64,000 nt of DNA, from positions 186,001 through 250,000 of the forward strand of contig JAGKWU010000009.1 in NCBI GenBank assembly GCA_021151695.1. Reading direction: 5' to 3'. Every line of letters begins with the position of its first letter. Within the stretch, counting starts at the first letter, position 1. Source of the DNA: Cellvibrionaceae bacterium. Lineage in GTDB: Bacteria; Pseudomonadota; Gammaproteobacteria; Pseudomonadales; Cellvibrionaceae. The notes below the pieces were generated by a model. That model was not told the origin of the DNA. It searched no databases and saw only the letters and a program-made list of their open reading frames with translations. Made by a program: the position numbers and the translations under genes. Positions 17,300 to 26,071 of this stretch are shown here, piece after piece.

Positions 17300-17980
17300 A
17301 TGCGGATACTTTTAGTGGAAGATGACCGGATGATCGCCGAGTCAGTGTCTGACAGTATGAAAGACGCCGGCAACGCAGTTGACTGGGTTGAAGATGGCGA
17401 TATGGCGCTCGCGGCTATTGCCTCGCAGGCTTATGATTTGATGTTACTTGACCTTGGGCTGCCTCGCCGCGATGGGCTCTCGGTGTTGCGCAAATTGCGT
17501 CAAGAGGAAAACTCTTTGCCAGTGATTGTGCTCACGGCGCGCGATGCCGTGGAAGATCGCATTGCTGGCCTGGATGCCGGTGCTGACGATTATCTGGTAA
17601 AACCTTTTGCACTGGGCGAGCTCAGCGCACGTATGCGCGCGCTTATGCGGCGTCGATCCACCCATGTAGGCGCCTGCCTTTCCAATGGCATAATTTCCCT
17701 CGATCCGGCCACGCGCGAAGCGATTCTGAAAGATGATCCACAGAACAATGGCCCGGTGCGGCTTTCTGCGCGTGAGTTTGCGCTCTTGCAAGCGCTGTTG
17801 ATCAGGCCAGGCGCTATTTTGTCGCGCGCGGAACTGGAAGAAAAAATTTACGGCTGGGGCAGTGAGGTGGAGAGCAACGCGGTAGAATTTTTGATTCACG
17901 GCCTGCGCAAAAAATTTGGTAGCGGCATTATTAAAAATATCCGGGGGCTGGGATGGATGGTTGCAAAAACCAATTCATAA
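17300..17980 (+). CDS. OmpR-family response regulator (PmrA/QseB-like)
   Basis: The start is the ATG of 'MRILLVEDD', 9 bases after AAGG; a TTG three codons earlier is less likely. The 226-residue product has the receiver domain with EDD, Asp in 'LMLLDLGLPRRDG', 'VLTARD' and 'LVKPFALGEL', and a winged-helix output domain with 'LSAREFALLQALLIRPGAILSR' and 'NAVEFLIHGLRKKFG'. 'LPRRDGLSVLRKLR' and 'GWGSEVESNAVEFLIHGLRKK' are typical of the QseB/PmrA branch. The adjacent kinase gene and the converging eptA gene suggest control of lipid A modification, which is what PmrA does in enteric bacteria; this is inference from context. Confidence 0.93.
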   Translation: MRILLVEDDRMIAESVSDSMKDAGNAVDWVEDGDMALAAIASQAYDLMLLDLGLPRRDGLSVLRKLRQEENSLPVIVLTARDAVEDRIAGLDAGADDYLVKPFALGELSARMRALMRRRSTHVGACLSNGIISLDPATREAILKDDPQNNGPVRLSAREFALLQALLIRPGAILSRAELEEKIYGWGSEVESNAVEFLIHGLRKKFGSGIIKNIRGLGWMVAKTNS

Positions 17981-19323
17981 ATTCAATGCAGTTTCGTCTG
18001 TCGGCCAGTATGGCGGCGGCGATTACCTTGATGGCAATTATCGCCGGTATTTTTTCTTATCTATGGTCCTTTGACGAAGGACTTGAATTACAAGATGAAC
18101 AATTGTATCGCCTGGGGGATTTGGTAGACGCCCAGCGTATTGCGGAGCCCGAACCAAACCGCCATGTATATGTCTCGCCTATAGATCCCGAGTCGCGCTT
18201 TGTGGTGCAGTGGTTGGTGCCGGCGCCCTTGCATAAACCCGAGCTGGAAGGCATACCCGCCGATTTGCCCGACGGTTTGCAAACGCGGTTGGTGGGTGAT
18301 GACCAATGGCGAATTCTGGTCAAGAGCCTGGATGATGGAAAACGAGTGCTGGTTGCCCAACAGACCGAAGTTCGCGATGAAATTGCACGCACGGGCGCCA
18401 TCAATACCCTGATCCCGCTGTTTATTCTTATCCCGGTGGTGTTACTGCTACTGGGTTATTTAATTCGCAAAATGTTTGCCCCCCTTAAAAAAATGGCGCT
18501 GCAATTGGATAGCAATGCCGATGGCGATATATCGGTGCTGTTTGAGGAAACCTTTAGCGGACAGACCACCGAAAAACTGGCAACAGAAATCCAGCCTTTT
18601 GTCGCGGCTATTAATCAGTTGCTGTTGCGCGTGCGTGAATCAGTAAAACTACAGCGGCAATTTGTGCGCGATGCCGCCCATGAATTGCGCTCACCACTCA
18701 CCGCCATTTCGCTGCAAGCCGAGCGCTTAGTGGAGTCGAGTGCGGATTCCCCGCTGCATGGTCGATTGGTTAATTTGCACCAGGCCACGGAGCGCACGCG
18801 CGTGCTGATTGAACAACTTTTGACATTGGCGCGTGCGCAAGACCAGCTACCTGCCGCAGATACGCGTATTTCACTCAAGGCAGTATTGCGCGAATTGTTT
18901 GAAGACTTATTGCCCTTGGCTGACCATAAGCAAATAGAAATGTCGGTGACGGGTGAGGATCTGGAGATTTACAGCCAGCTCATTGATTTGCAAATCCTGA
19001 TCAAAAATTTAATCGAAAATGCTTTGCGCTATACGCCGGAAGGTGGGCAGGTAGAAATCCAGTTGCAGCGCAGCCCGGGGATAGCGCAATTAATTGTGAA
19101 GGATTCCGGGCCGGGTATTCCCGCCGCTGAACAGGTGCGCGTGTTTGATGCGTTTTATCGTGTATTGGGCAGCGGACAACAGGGCTCAGGATTGGGGTTA
19201 TCCATCGTAAAAACCATCGCGGCGCGTTTGGGTGTGCAGGTGTCCCTGCACAATAATCCTGCTCCGGCGACTGGCTTGTCTTTTTGCGTTACCTTTATTA
19301 ATCCCGTCGACATAAATCCTTAA
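17953..19323 (+). CDS. Two-component sensor histidine kinase (PmrB/QseC-like)
   Basis: A 456-residue sensor kinase whose gene overlaps the regulator's end; an alternative ATG at 17986 would avoid the overlap, and the ribosome site is poor for both. TM1 is just after the N-terminus, a periplasmic sensor of about 110 residues follows, TM2 is at about 150-175 and then HAMP. The H-box is 'RDAAHELRSPLTAI', the N-box 'NLIENALRYTPEGG' and the G-boxes 'DSGPGIP' and 'GSGLGLSIV'. The family senses cationic peptides, metals or quorum signals. The gene ends with a 4-base tail-to-tail overlap with eptA, so antisense interference between the two transcripts is possible. Confidence 0.92.
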   Translation: MDGCKNQFINSMQFRLSASMAAAITLMAIIAGIFSYLWSFDEGLELQDEQLYRLGDLVDAQRIAEPEPNRHVYVSPIDPESRFVVQWLVPAPLHKPELEGIPADLPDGLQTRLVGDDQWRILVKSLDDGKRVLVAQQTEVRDEIARTGAINTLIPLFILIPVVLLLLGYLIRKMFAPLKKMALQLDSNADGDISVLFEETFSGQTTEKLATEIQPFVAAINQLLLRVRESVKLQRQFVRDAAHELRSPLTAISLQAERLVESSADSPLHGRLVNLHQATERTRVLIEQLLTLARAQDQLPAADTRISLKAVLRELFEDLLPLADHKQIEMSVTGEDLEIYSQLIDLQILIKNLIENALRYTPEGGQVEIQLQRSPGIAQLIVKDSGPGIPAAEQVRVFDAFYRVLGSGQQGSGLGLSIVKTIAARLGVQVSLHNNPAPATGLSFCVTFINPVDINP

Positions 19324-20984
19324 TTCTTCACCAGGGCTGAGGTGCGGCAGCCGCGGGTGATGTCCAGTTTTTCATCGTAGACGCTGGTGTCAATATTCAG
19401 CAATCCCAGTAGCGTATGGAATAAATTGTCTTGCGAGTAACTATGGTTGGTCAGTTGCACAAGGCAATGAGTATCCAGTTTGTTAGTTTGCGCGAAATCC
19501 TGTGGTAACCACATAAACAGTGGAACTTGCTTTTGCGCATCAGGTGCCAGTGAATAAGGCAAGCCATGCAGATACATGCCTTTTTCACCCAGGGACTCAC
19601 CGTGATCCGATAAATACACGAGTGCTGTGTGATAGCTCTGCTGTTTTGTCTTCAGCCATTCGATGGTGCTGTTAAGAAAAAAATCTGTGTAGCGAATGGT
19701 GTTGTCAAAACCGTTGATAACTTCTTGCTGGCTGCACTGTTGCAGCTGGTTGGTTTTGCACGCGGGTTGGAATATTTCGCGATCCTGTGGGTAGCGATTG
19801 AAATAGTCCGGACCGTGGCTGCCTTTTTGGTGAAGCACAATCAATTGGTTGCCATTATTGGCAGCTACTTTTTCATCGAGCTGGTGCAGCAGAATTTCAT
19901 CGAAGCATTCGCGACTGTTGCATAGCTCGGGTACTTGCAGGTGTTGCATGTCTTCGTAGCTCACCCGGTTGCAGGTACCTTTGCAACTGGAATTGTTATC
20001 GCGCCAGAGCACATGGACACCAGCGCGATTGATAACATCCAGCAGGCTTTCGCGCGATTTGGCTTTGCGGTCCGAATAGTCTTTGCGGCCCAGACCAGAA
20101 AACATGCAGGGTACAGAAACGGCCGTCTCTGTACCGCAAGAAGTTACATCAGAAAAATTAATTAATTCCTGTTTAGCGAGCAGTGGTGTTGTGTCGCGCT
20201 GGTAGCCATTGAGACCAAAATGATCGGCGCGCGCTGTCTCTCCCACCACTAAAATAAACAGCGTGGGTTTTTCCTGGCCCTTCGCCTGGTTGTTGAGGTG
20301 GGCATCTTCGCCAAAGGGTTTTACATCGGGAATTCGATCTGTGCCGACCAGGAATGAAGCACCCGCATAAATCGCGTTGAGCGGGTTGGCCATTTGGCGA
20401 ACTTCTTTATGGTTGCGAAAAAATGACGCATAGTCAGCCGACATGCTGACCACCAACACCAGGGCAGCAACCAAGGTTATGCCTATGTGTTTTGTTTTTT
20501 GCCAGACTTCGGCCGTCCATTTTTTGTAACTCACCGGCGCGCGTGCAAGCAATAACGCCGGGATTATGCCAAGCCCAACCAGATAAAATACCAAATGCAT
20601 ATTGAGCAGGCTGCGCACTTCGCGCACATCGGTTTCCACCAGGTTCTGGATCATCAGGCGATGAATCAGAATGCCGTACGCATCCATAAAATAAGCCACC
20701 ATAGCGGCGATGATAATCAGCAGTCCTGCAATGATTTTTCCCAACCGGGGGAAATTAAACAACGAGATGAGAGTGAAGGTCAGCAGCCACAGTAAGCATG
20801 CGAAGTTGGCAATAAACAAAGGCCCGCGCAGATGGCTGAAGTCGGTGAGTTGGATTAGTGTGCTGAAAAGTTTGATGTTGTAAAAAAGGATCAGCACGCT
20901 GGCGACCAACAGTGAAAACTGACCGCTGGCCAATGGAAAAAAAGCGCGCATTTTTGCGCGCGTAGTGTTTAACCAATCTTGCAT
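19320..20984 (-). CDS. eptA: Lipid A phosphoethanolamine transferase (EptA/MCR family)
   Basis: A 554-residue inner-membrane enzyme that transfers phosphoethanolamine from phosphatidylethanolamine to lipid A, lowering surface charge and giving polymyxin resistance. Five N-terminal membrane helices (to about 180) are followed by a periplasmic sulfatase-fold domain. The nucleophile is Thr285 in 'TSCGTETAVSVPCMFS'. Metal ligands include Glu249 in 'VVGETARADHFG', and 'YLSDHGESLGE' and 'LHGLPYS' supply the rest. Paired cysteines of the catalytic domain are present. It is co-transcribed with, and 1 base from, an upstream PAP2 phosphatase gene. It is a chromosomal family member, not a mobile mcr gene. 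Confidence 0.93.
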   Translation of the reverse strand: MQDWLNTTRAKMRAFFPLASGQFSLLVASVLILFYNIKLFSTLIQLTDFSHLRGPLFIANFACLLWLLTFTLISLFNFPRLGKIIAGLLIIIAAMVAYFMDAYGILIHRLMIQNLVETDVREVRSLLNMHLVFYLVGLGIIPALLLARAPVSYKKWTAEVWQKTKHIGITLVAALVLVVSMSADYASFFRNHKEVRQMANPLNAIYAGASFLVGTDRIPDVKPFGEDAHLNNQAKGQEKPTLFILVVGETARADHFGLNGYQRDTTPLLAKQELINFSDVTSCGTETAVSVPCMFSGLGRKDYSDRKAKSRESLLDVINRAGVHVLWRDNNSSCKGTCNRVSYEDMQHLQVPELCNSRECFDEILLHQLDEKVAANNGNQLIVLHQKGSHGPDYFNRYPQDREIFQPACKTNQLQQCSQQEVINGFDNTIRYTDFFLNSTIEWLKTKQQSYHTALVYLSDHGESLGEKGMYLHGLPYSLAPDAQKQVPLFMWLPQDFAQTNKLDTHCLVQLTNHSYSQDNLFHTLLGLLNIDTSVYDEKLDITRGCRTSALVKN

Positions 20985-20985
20985 T

Positions 20986-21681
20986 TTAGCTGTGCTCTAC
21001 CACCAAAGTGCGCTTCTTGCTGAACAGCGCCAGATAGAGCCCGAGTGAATAGAACCAGCAGAGGGTAACGGTTGCCAGATCATGGGAAATAAAATGGGCG
21101 CCGCGCAACTGCTGCACAAATCCAAACAGGATTCCCGCACTCAGTGCCGTCGCCAACGCAAGCCAGCGCCAGCGGGATTGCAGCAAGAAAAAATACACGC
21201 CTATCCAGGCGTAACCGGCGCTGGCGTGGCCGGCGGGAAAGCAGCCGCTACCGGTGCGGCTAAAGAGTTGCTGGGCAATATCTTCATAGGGCAGACGACC
21301 GCCGTAGACACTGAATTCCCAAGGGCAGGAAATGGCGAGGATTTCCTTCAGTAACACCACTATCAGGCTGCTCCCGCCAGAAGCGAGCAACAGATACCAG
21401 AGTTTCTTTCGCTCGCTGCGCAATGCGGGATGGCAATAGCTCGCCGCTACCAGGGCCGCCACCACAAATAACAGGAAGAAAGAGAGATTGCGGCCGCCGC
21501 GATGAACCAGGTGCTCGGTTAACCAGGTGTTTTTCCAGGCCCAGCTATTGCCGCCCAGGTGGTAGTAAAAATCGGCCAAATGCCGATCCAGGCTGAAGCC
21601 CACGATCATCGCCCAGGCAACTGCCACCAACAGCAATGGGTAGAAAAGATGCTGGCGATAAAATTGGGGGGTGGGGTGCAT
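20986..21681 (-). CDS. PAP2-family membrane phosphatase
   Basis: A 231-residue inner-membrane protein with about six helices. The three PAP2 motifs are present: 'KEILAISCP' (motif 1, K-x6-CP instead of the usual K-x6-RP), 'PAGHASAGY' (motif 2, catalytic His) and 'RGAHFISHD' (motif 3, nucleophile-activating His and Asp). The enzymes remove phosphate from lipid phosphates, undecaprenyl pyrophosphate or lipid A. Standing directly before eptA, it probably works on lipid A or recycles the diacylglycerol pathway. The Arg-to-Cys change is in the phosphate-binding motif; I believe similar 'CPW' members exist in a subfamily, so it need not mean loss of activity. Confidence 0.88.
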   Translation of the reverse strand: MHPTPQFYRQHLFYPLLLVAVAWAMIVGFSLDRHLADFYYHLGGNSWAWKNTWLTEHLVHRGGRNLSFFLLFVVAALVAASYCHPALRSERKKLWYLLLASGGSSLIVVLLKEILAISCPWEFSVYGGRLPYEDIAQQLFSRTGSGCFPAGHASAGYAWIGVYFFLLQSRWRWLALATALSAGILFGFVQQLRGAHFISHDLATVTLCWFYSLGLYLALFSKKRTLVVEHS

Positions 21682-21786
21682 AAACGAAACGCCAATAAGA
21701 AAAGTGTTTTTCAGTGTAGCTGGCGAAACTTAGGTGGGGCTTAGGGCGCGGTTATTGAGGCGACAAAATGTGCAAAATATGACTGA

Positions 21787-22035
21787 TTAACTGCCGCAAT
21801 GCTGCATTTCTGCGGGTTCTGCGTGCACGACCTGCTGTGCTGAGCTGCTGCTCAGCCACTCAAATACCATCTGCTGGGCGTCTATTTTATTGGCGTAAAA
21901 ACCCAGCATTTGCTTGCCCATGGTGGAGCTGACATCCAGGGTGGCGATGCGCGCCTCCAGCCATTTGATATTGTTGAGCACCGCGCGCTTGGCGGTTTTG
22001 ATGGCAATAGCGTCGTTGGGGGCCGGGTATTTCAT
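21787..22035 (-). CDS. Small hypothetical protein
   Basis: An 82-residue soluble, mostly helical protein with no signal peptide or recognised motif. 'AIAIKTAKRAVLNNIKWLEARIATLD' forms a long amphipathic helix. The ribosome site is weak. It lies alone between the PAP2/eptA unit and the copper operon, on the same strand. Coding status is likely but not certain; no function can be proposed. Confidence 0.5.
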   Translation of the reverse strand: MKYPAPNDAIAIKTAKRAVLNNIKWLEARIATLDVSSTMGKQMLGFYANKIDAQQMVFEWLSSSSAQQVVHAEPAEMQHCGS

Positions 22036-22156
22036 GGTCGCGCTGCACTCAATTATTGGTTATTTGACGAAGTGCATTTTGAGATATAGAGGAATGGAGC
22101 GCCATCCGACAAAGGCGGAATGATTTGTGCGACATGTCTCACAAACTTGGGGGATG

Positions 22157-22185
22157 GGCTCACTGGCAGATCCGTCCAGTGAGCC
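22157..22185 (-). terminator. Hairpin after copB
   Basis: A perfect 10-bp stem (GGCTCACTGG / CCAGTGAGCC) with a 9-base loop begins 7 bases past the copB stop codon. There is no strong T-tract on the leftward side, so it may protect the 3' end rather than terminate alone. Confidence 0.5.
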
Positions 22186-22191
22186 ACCCTG

Positions 22192-22917
22192 TCAGAACCA
22201 GGCGCGCAATCCGAGTACCCAGTGGTGTTCGCTGGATGGCTGGCCTGCCACCCGGCTCAGGTCAGCGGTGCCGCCGTAATCCTTTTGCCACTCAATACCC
22301 AGATAGGGCGCTAATTCCCGGTAGACCTCATAGCGCAGGCGCAAAGCGGCGATGCTGTCCGACAGACCGGCCCCCCTGCCCGTCGCCGTGTCGGTTTGGC
22401 CGTAGGCATTGAGCTCCAGTTGGGGCGAAAGGATCAGCTTTTGGGTGAATAGCAGATCGTATTCCGCCTTAAAGCGCGCCGCGCTCCGGCCCTCGTCCCC
22501 CACAAACACGGCGGCCTCCACCTCAAAGAAGTAAGGCGCCAGGCCCTGAACCCCTAGCACAGCCCAATCGCGGCTTGGTGTCGGGCGTTGATCGTGGCGA
22601 AGGCCTAATTGCAGGTCCCAATAGGGGCTGACGGCGCGGCTGTAGAGTGCCTGTAGCTCAGCGGTTTCGGTGGTTGAATCGCGGTGTTCTACTTCGGCTT
22701 TCAGCCAGAGTTTATCCAGATCCTTACCAAACCAGGCCTGGGCGTCCAGCTTGCTATGCTCCTCTCCGCTTTCAAGCTGATCGATCATCACCTTGGCCAG
22801 TAGCGGGTCGGCATCGCCGTGGCCGTGGTCGGTCACGTGGATATGGTCTGACTGGCCGACAGCCGTCGAACAGAGGCCAGCGAGTATGAGCCCGATAATG
22901 TTGTGCTTAATGGGCAT
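22192..22917 (-). CDS. copB: Copper resistance outer-membrane protein CopB
   Basis: A 241-residue exported protein. The signal peptide is followed by a short His/Asp-rich segment ('DHIHVTDHGHGD') and a barrel with the CopB/PcoB signatures 'LDAQAWFGKDLDKLWLKAEVE', 'AELQALYSRAVSPYWDLQLGLRHD', 'LAPYFFEVEA' and 'RLRYEVYRELAPYLGIEW'. CopB is thought to bind or pass copper at the outer membrane. It is shorter than PcoB, lacking the long Met-rich N-terminal repeats. The gene overlaps the end of copA by 11 bases. Confidence 0.93.
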   Translation of the reverse strand: MPIKHNIIGLILAGLCSTAVGQSDHIHVTDHGHGDADPLLAKVMIDQLESGEEHSKLDAQAWFGKDLDKLWLKAEVEHRDSTTETAELQALYSRAVSPYWDLQLGLRHDQRPTPSRDWAVLGVQGLAPYFFEVEAAVFVGDEGRSAARFKAEYDLLFTQKLILSPQLELNAYGQTDTATGRGAGLSDSIAALRLRYEVYRELAPYLGIEWQKDYGGTADLSRVAGQPSSEHHWVLGLRAWF

Positions 22918-24817
22918 GGTGATGTTCCTCCCCCTTGGCCGATGCTTTGGTCACCGATACCTGACGCATCATGCCGAACATATGGAACAGCAGATGGCAG
23001 TGATAAGCCCAGTTGCCGGGCGCATCGGCGGTGACCAGATAACTGATCTTGCTGCCGGGTTGCACCAGCACCGTGTGTTTGCGCGGTATATGGTCCGGGT
23101 CGCCAGTCTCCAGCTCGCTCCACATGCCGTGCAGGTGAATGGGGTGGGTCATCATGGTGTCGTTGACCAGGATAATGCGCACCCGCTCGCCGTAGGTCAG
23201 CTCCAGCGGCGCGGCATCGGCAAAGCTCTGGCCGTTGATGGACCAGATATAGCGTTCCATATTGCCGGTGAGATGCAGCTCGATTTCGCGGCCAGGTTCG
23301 CGCTTGTCGCGCGTCGGGTGCAGGCTGCGCAAGTCGGCATAGGTCAGCACCTGGCGGCCGTAACCTTGTTGGTGATCGCGCAACCCAATCCCCGGGTCGG
23401 CCAAACCGCTGGCAGGCATGGGGGAACGATTGTCCACCCCGGGCCCGAATTCGCTGGCGCTGTGGTTGACGGGGCTTCCAGCTGTATCAAAGTTGCTGCC
23501 AAACCCGGCTTTGGCCAAGGCCGGTACAGACTCCTGATGCCCCAAATGTTGGCTGTGATCCATCATGGCGGCGTGATCATGGCCGGTGTGATCTTCCTCC
23601 ATGATGTGATGACTATGGTCTTCGGTTGCACCCGAGTGGCTGCTATGGCCCCCAGCAGCTCCCGCAGATTCACCATGGTGTTGGTGGCCGCCGCCCATGC
23701 CCATGTCCGGGTGGCCGAGCAGTGCGGGCGGGTCCATGGCGGGAACGGCAGCGCGCAGGGCCGGGTTGGTGCTGATACTGGCGCAGGCAAAGCCGGTGCG
23801 GTCTATGTTCTGGGCGAACAAGCAATAGGCGCGGTCAGCTTCAGGGGTGATGATGACATCGTAAACTTCGGCGTTACCTATGCGGAATTCATCCACCTCA
23901 ACCGGCTGTATGGCCTGGCCATCGGCTGCCACCACGGTCATCTTCAAACCGGGTATGCGCAGGTCAAATAGCGTCATAGCCGCGCCATTGATGATGCGTA
24001 ACCTTACCCGCTCGCCCGCTTTGCACAGTCCCAGCCAGTTCTGCGCTGGTGTCGCACCATTAATAAGGTAGGTGTATTCCTGTGCGCCCACATCCGCGAG
24101 GTCGCTCTCGCTCATGCGCATCTGGTTCCACATACGGCGATCACTCCAGGTCGCCGCCAATCCTTTGGTGTTGAGATCGCTCGCCAGGTTGCCCAGGGTG
24201 CGCTCGCGGTAGTTGTAGTAGTGGCTGGATTTTTTCAGGCGCGCGTAGAGCTTGGCGGGTTCCCGGTCAGTCCAGTCGGATAGCAGTATTAACAGCTCCC
24301 GGTCGTAGGCCACCGGGTCCGGGTCTTTGGGGTCAATAATGATCGCGCCCAGCAACCCGGTTTGCTCCTGGGCACCGGAGTGGCTGTGGTACCAGTAGGT
24401 GCCGTTCTGTTTAACGTCAAACTTGTATTCAAAGGTCTCGCCGGGTTTGATGCCGGCAAAATCAAAGCCAGGTGAACCGTCCATGGTTGAGGGCAAGATA
24501 ATCCCGTGCCAGTGGATAGAGCTGGGCACATCCAAGTGATTGGTTACGCGAATAGTCACTTCTTCGCCTTCTTTCCAGCGCAGGGTCGGGCCGGGCAAGC
24601 CGCCGTTCACTGTGGTCGCCAGGGTGGGTTTGCCGGTGATATTTACCTTCTGGTAACCAATATGCAGGTCAAACTGATTGCCCCGTAATTCTTGTGGGCC
24701 TTTCTCGCCCTGCGGGTTTTTCAAATCTTCTGCCGTTGCTGATTCGGTGTTCAGCAAGCTGCCAATGGCGAGTGCCGAACTGGCACCTAGCACAAAGTGG
24801 CGACGGGTCAGGTTCAT
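22907..24817 (-). CDS. copA: Multicopper oxidase CopA (periplasmic copper resistance)
   Basis: A 636-residue multicopper oxidase with a Tat signal ('RRHFVLGASSALAIGSLL'), so it folds in the cytoplasm before export. The cupredoxin copper sites are all present: 'IHWHG' and 'YWYHSHSG' near the N-terminus, and 'HPIHLHG' and 'WAYHCHLLFHMFGMM' near the C-terminus. Between them (about 370-450) is a Met/His-rich stretch (for example 'HPDMGMGGGHQHHG') that binds extra copper. The protein oxidises Cu(I) to Cu(II) and sequesters it. A strong ribosome site (AAGGAGG) precedes the start. It is the central gene of a copL-like/copA/copB operon. Confidence 0.95.
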   Translation of the reverse strand: MNLTRRHFVLGASSALAIGSLLNTESATAEDLKNPQGEKGPQELRGNQFDLHIGYQKVNITGKPTLATTVNGGLPGPTLRWKEGEEVTIRVTNHLDVPSSIHWHGIILPSTMDGSPGFDFAGIKPGETFEYKFDVKQNGTYWYHSHSGAQEQTGLLGAIIIDPKDPDPVAYDRELLILLSDWTDREPAKLYARLKKSSHYYNYRERTLGNLASDLNTKGLAATWSDRRMWNQMRMSESDLADVGAQEYTYLINGATPAQNWLGLCKAGERVRLRIINGAAMTLFDLRIPGLKMTVVAADGQAIQPVEVDEFRIGNAEVYDVIITPEADRAYCLFAQNIDRTGFACASISTNPALRAAVPAMDPPALLGHPDMGMGGGHQHHGESAGAAGGHSSHSGATEDHSHHIMEEDHTGHDHAAMMDHSQHLGHQESVPALAKAGFGSNFDTAGSPVNHSASEFGPGVDNRSPMPASGLADPGIGLRDHQQGYGRQVLTYADLRSLHPTRDKREPGREIELHLTGNMERYIWSINGQSFADAAPLELTYGERVRIILVNDTMMTHPIHLHGMWSELETGDPDHIPRKHTVLVQPGSKISYLVTADAPGNWAYHCHLLFHMFGMMRQVSVTKASAKGEEHHHAH

Positions 24818-24920
24818 GGAACCTCCTTAATAAGCACGCCAGGTTTTCAATAGGGATTTTGCTGGCGATAACCAGCGGGATTGGGGATCAGAGGCGATTT
24901 TCAGGCGCAGCTATCCCGTT

Positions 24921-25316
24921 TCAGGCAGCAATGGGTGGTTTATAGACAGAGGAGAAAACGCCGGCGGGCGCCAGGCCGAGATAGTTATCGGCGACCGGGG
25001 CGGAGAAGCTTATCGCCGGGGGTAAATTCACACTGGCCAAGGCGAGGGAGCAGGCCAAATGGCATTGGCCTTTCGTGGAGCAGCAGTCGGCTTTAGTTGT
25101 ATTGGCCCCGGCAGTAGCTTCGGGATTTTTATCTTGATGATGCATGCTGTGATCGTGCATCGACATGCTCATCATCGCGCCCTGGTCCATAGCCACAGGT
25201 GTTCGCGGTTCATGGCTCTGGCGTTGGCAATAGATCGCTGAGGCCGCCAATGTCTGGCCAATAAATACCAGTAGCAGCAATACAACAAGCGATGGATGGA
25301 GGCGACAGGCAGTCAT
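24921..25316 (-). CDS. Small exported metal-binding protein, CopL-like
   Basis: A 131-residue protein starting at an ATG with AGG upstream; a longer frame extends 38 codons upstream without support. A signal peptide (to about residue 25) is followed by a His/Met-rich segment 'MMSMSMHDHSMHHQD' and cysteines in 'KADCCSTKGQCHLACS'. This composition and its place as first gene before copA match the CopL-type proteins of xanthomonads, which are needed for copper-inducible expression of copAB. Homology cannot be proven by eye, so no symbol is given. It ends 103 bases before copA. Confidence 0.65.
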   Translation of the reverse strand: MTACRLHPSLVVLLLLVFIGQTLAASAIYCQRQSHEPRTPVAMDQGAMMSMSMHDHSMHHQDKNPEATAGANTTKADCCSTKGQCHLACSLALASVNLPPAISFSAPVADNYLGLAPAGVFSSVYKPPIAA

Positions 25317-25396
25317 GAAACCTACGTTAAAAATAACCTGGTCGAAAAAAGATTTACTCATTCTACGCGTTAAATCATGGGTTTTATAAGCCTGGA

Positions 25397-25951
25397 TCAA
25401 ACTAACTCCAGTTCCGCCAGTAAATTGCAAAAAAGCTCGCCTTGGGCGATGGCATCATCCAGTGCGCAATGGGTATGTGGTAAATCACCTAGCCAAGTGG
25501 AAGGCATCTTGCTTTTGGCGGCAGCGCGGTAATCGCACTTGAGGGCGACCATCGCCAGGGTTTTGATATCCAGCGCCGCATGGGAAAAGGGGCTGCGCCC
25601 TACAAACTTGATCAGATACCAATAGACAAACATAAAATCATAGGCCGCGGGATAACCGACAAAAACCGGTTTGCCGGGTAGTCCATCAAGCCAGCTTGCA
25701 AGGGCTTGCATGGCATCGGCGATAGCTTGCGGGTTTTCCCGCGTCCTCGCCCAAGCCTCGGGCTGATTGGCCCACCAATTCATGGTGGTTGGGTCAGCGA
25801 CAGCACCTTCCAGCCTGTTCAGATTGGCACTAAAAGTTGCGATCAATTGTTTTTCGCGATTGAAGGCGGCGCAGCCAATACTCAGCATGGAGTTTGGCCC
25901 GGGGATGGGACCATCTGCTTCTATATCAACACTGACATAAATGTCGCTCAT
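25397..25951 (-). CDS. DEDD-family 3'-5' exonuclease
   Basis: The start is taken at 'MSDIYVSVDIEADG', 5-6 bases after AGGAG; upstream in-frame ATGs are closer to or before that site. The 184-residue protein has the DEDDh exonuclease motifs: Exo I 'VSVDIEADG', Exo II 'VGYPAAYDFMFVYWYL', and Exo III 'HCALDDAIAQGELF' with the conserved His and Asp. This is the RNase T/DnaQ fold. The substrate (DNA proofreading-like or RNA) is not determinable. It is transcribed away from the injection-system operon, with about 120 bases between their starts. Confidence 0.85.
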   Translation of the reverse strand: MSDIYVSVDIEADGPIPGPNSMLSIGCAAFNREKQLIATFSANLNRLEGAVADPTTMNWWANQPEAWARTRENPQAIADAMQALASWLDGLPGKPVFVGYPAAYDFMFVYWYLIKFVGRSPFSHAALDIKTLAMVALKCDYRAAAKSKMPSTWLGDLPHTHCALDDAIAQGELFCNLLAELELV

Positions 25952-25984
25952 CATGGCTCCTGTTGTTGGGCTATTCATATCGCC

Positions 25985-26012
25985 TTGCCCGTTACGCTTT
26001 CTGTGTTAATAT
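25985..26012 (+). promoter_or_regulatory. Possible sigma-70 promoter of the eCIS operon
   Basis: TTGCCC (25985-25990) and TAATAT (26007-26012) are separated by 16 bases, 60 bases before the first eCIS start codon. The match is moderate and based on position; no other better candidate is seen in the short divergent interval. Confidence 0.35.
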
Positions 26013-26071
26013 CCGGCCCAAAATAAAAACCAGTTCACACTGCTCGCACATTGCCGCGACCGGGAGGTTCT

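Noticed and set aside
19320..20984. Mobile mcr-type colistin resistance gene
   Set aside because: The enzyme belongs to the same family, but there is no insertion sequence or plasmid feature nearby and it is paired with chromosomal-type regulatory and PAP2 genes.
22793..23971. Long open frame (392 codons) opposite copA
   Set aside because: It is a shadow of copA; its translation has no family features, while copA shows all multicopper oxidase motifs.
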